NCBI GenBank assembly: GCA_947374535.1
Contig: CANCCJ010000131.1
Location: 1 to 6,828, forward strand
Source: Comamonadaceae bacterium
GTDB taxonomy: Bacteria > Pseudomonadota > Gammaproteobacteria > Burkholderiales > Burkholderiaceae
Direction: 5' to 3'
Length of the DNA: 6,828 nt
A program made the position numbers and the translations under genes. Numbering within the stretch: the stretch's first letter is position 1; each line of letters opens with the position of its first letter. The notes under the pieces were generated by a model. That model had not been told where the DNA came from. It saw only the letters and a list, made by a program, of their open reading frames with translations, and did not search any database. Below are positions 6,272 through 6,828 of the stretch, one piece after another.

Positions 6272-6297
6272 CATAAGTAGGATGTGCTTTGCGGGAA
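6270..6297 (-). promoter_or_regulatory. Candidate sigma-70 promoter of the catabolic operon
   Basis: On the minus strand TATGAT (6270-6275) matches the -10 consensus at five of six bases. TTCCCG (6292-6297) is a weak -35 match at a spacing of 16 bases. Transcription would start near 6262-6264, leaving a leader of about 40 bases before the FAH start. The weak -35 suggests an activated or conditionally used promoter. The -10 box overlaps the outer end of the dyad at 6235-6271. The call rests on motif matching alone. Confidence 0.35.
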
Positions 6298-6317
6298 GAC
6301 ACACACGAGACAACAGC

Positions 6318-6335
6318 GGCCTTGGTTTAAAGGCC
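6318..6335 (-). terminator. Weak hairpin at the end of the exonuclease gene
   Basis: A perfect six-base inverted repeat (GGCCTT / AAGGCC) with a six-base loop begins at the last base of the exonuclease stop codon. It is followed on the minus strand by GCTGTTGTCT, which is T-rich but has no real T run. It could be a poor intrinsic terminator or a 3'-end stabilising hairpin. Readthrough into the catabolic genes is possible. Confidence 0.3.
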
Positions 6336-6828
6336 TAAATGTCTAGCGCTTCCCAAACCCGATACGCCGCATACGCATCGTTGGCCGCATACACCAGCTG
6401 AGATTCGCTCAGGTGAGGGTTCGCCCAGTTGCTGGTTGCCGCTTTTTTAGACTTTTGAAAACGCTGGTTGAACAGCACAGCCACCGCGCCTTTGACGCCC
6501 ATTTCTTTGCGGTAGCCCTGCGCTTTGAAAATGGTGTTGAGCTCTAGCACGTCCGCCGGCTCTACGCCGAATTTTTGAAGAATGCGTTTGCGGTCATCGC
6601 CCAAACCAAAGCCAGCTTTGGCAATGCCTTGTCGTGCCAGTAAGTCGGCCGCCACAGCGCGGCACTCGGGGTCATGCAGCTGAAACACCCAAGCGCGTTC
6701 ACGCGTGGAGAGTTGCAGCACATGCGGGCCGTCTGATGCTTCGCCGACGCGGAAGGTGGGTTTTGACTCGGTGTCAAAGCCCCAGGCGCGTGAGGCGATC
6801 AATGCATCGTGGGCCAAGCCAGCTTGTT
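6335..6828 (-). CDS. 3'-5' exonuclease domain protein (RNase D-like), 5' end outside window
   Basis: The visible 163 C-terminal residues form most of a DnaQ/RNase D-type 3'-5' exonuclease domain, a two-metal nuclease fold acting on RNA or DNA ends. In visible numbering, Exo I is FDTES with D18 and E20, Exo II is GFGLGDDRKRI with D77 or D78, and Exo III is YAAND with Y146 and D150. The KKAATSNWA segment (128-136) followed by LSESQLVYAAND is characteristic of the short single-domain subfamily. There is no HRDC domain, so this is not full RNase D. The frame stays open through the window edge. A TTG at 6817 could be read as a start, but it falls just before Exo I and would cut off the first strand, so the true start is probably some tens of residues upstream. 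It is separated from the catabolic genes by 114 bases and is probably unrelated to them. Confidence 0.9.
   Translation of the reverse strand, partial: QAGLAHDALIASRAWGFDTESKPTFRVGEASDGPHVLQLSTRERAWVFQLHDPECRAVAADLLARQGIAKAGFGLGDDRKRILQKFGVEPADVLELNTIFKAQGYRKEMGVKGAVAVLFNQRFQKSKKAATSNWANPHLSESQLVYAANDAYAAYRVWEALDI

Noticed and set aside
6335..6817. TTG at 6817 as the true start of the exonuclease.
   Set aside because: It would begin about 14 residues before the Exo I aspartate, leaving out the normal first strand, and the frame is open to the window edge, so truncation is more likely.
1..6828. Mobile element, CRISPR array, toxin-antitoxin, tRNA or phage content.
   Set aside because: I saw no transposase or integrase-like protein, spaced direct repeats, cloverleaf sequence or terminal inverted repeats; known-family genes cover nearly the whole window.

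Overview
The window looks like chromosomal DNA of a betaproteobacterium, most likely Burkholderiales and Comamonadaceae-like. The grounds are two Bug-type (TctC-family) periplasmic receptors without transporter membrane genes, a pattern typical of that order, together with moderately GC-rich coding sequence and protein sequences that read as ordinary members of betaproteobacterial families. This placement is an inference; there is no rRNA or other marker gene here. All seven genes lie on the minus strand, so transcription runs from high to low coordinates. There is no gene-free stretch longer than 114 bases.

Layout in the direction of transcription: (1) a 5'-truncated DnaQ/RNase D-like 3'-5' exonuclease (6335-6828), probably a separate housekeeping unit, followed by a weak hairpin. 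(2) A 114-base intergenic region with a candidate promoter, a 37-bp imperfect dyad and a strong Shine-Dalgarno sequence. (3) A fumarylacetoacetate hydrolase (FAH)-family protein with a TTG start (5348-6220). (4) A first Bug receptor (4302-5288). (5) A second, divergent Bug receptor (3274-4251). (6) A [2Fe-2S] small subunit (2794-3270). (7) A molybdopterin-binding large subunit of the xanthine dehydrogenase/isoquinoline oxidoreductase/nicotinate dehydrogenase type (596-2794). (8) A ModA-like substrate-binding-domain protein with no signal peptide (1-572, running off the left edge).

Genes 3-8 have gaps of 59, 50, 3, -1 and 23 bases, so they look like one operon that continues past the left edge. 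The likely logic is a catabolic unit for an aromatic or N-heteroaromatic organic acid. Bug proteins capture a carboxylate in the periplasm. The two-subunit molybdenum hydroxylase hydroxylates a ring carbon or oxidises an aldehyde. After ring cleavage (enzymes not in this window), the FAH-family enzyme would hydrolyse or decarboxylate an acylpyruvate-type intermediate. The ModA-like protein may serve molybdenum or cofactor supply. The substrate cannot be read from the sequence. No FAD subunit, cytochrome, cofactor-insertion chaperone, ring-cleavage enzyme or regulator is visible.

Nothing in the window looks like a mobile element, CRISPR array, RNA gene or defence system. The points most worth a second look are the leaderless ModA-like protein coupled to a molybdoenzyme, the dyad over the operon promoter, and the tight coupling of a solute receptor to the oxidoreductase subunits.
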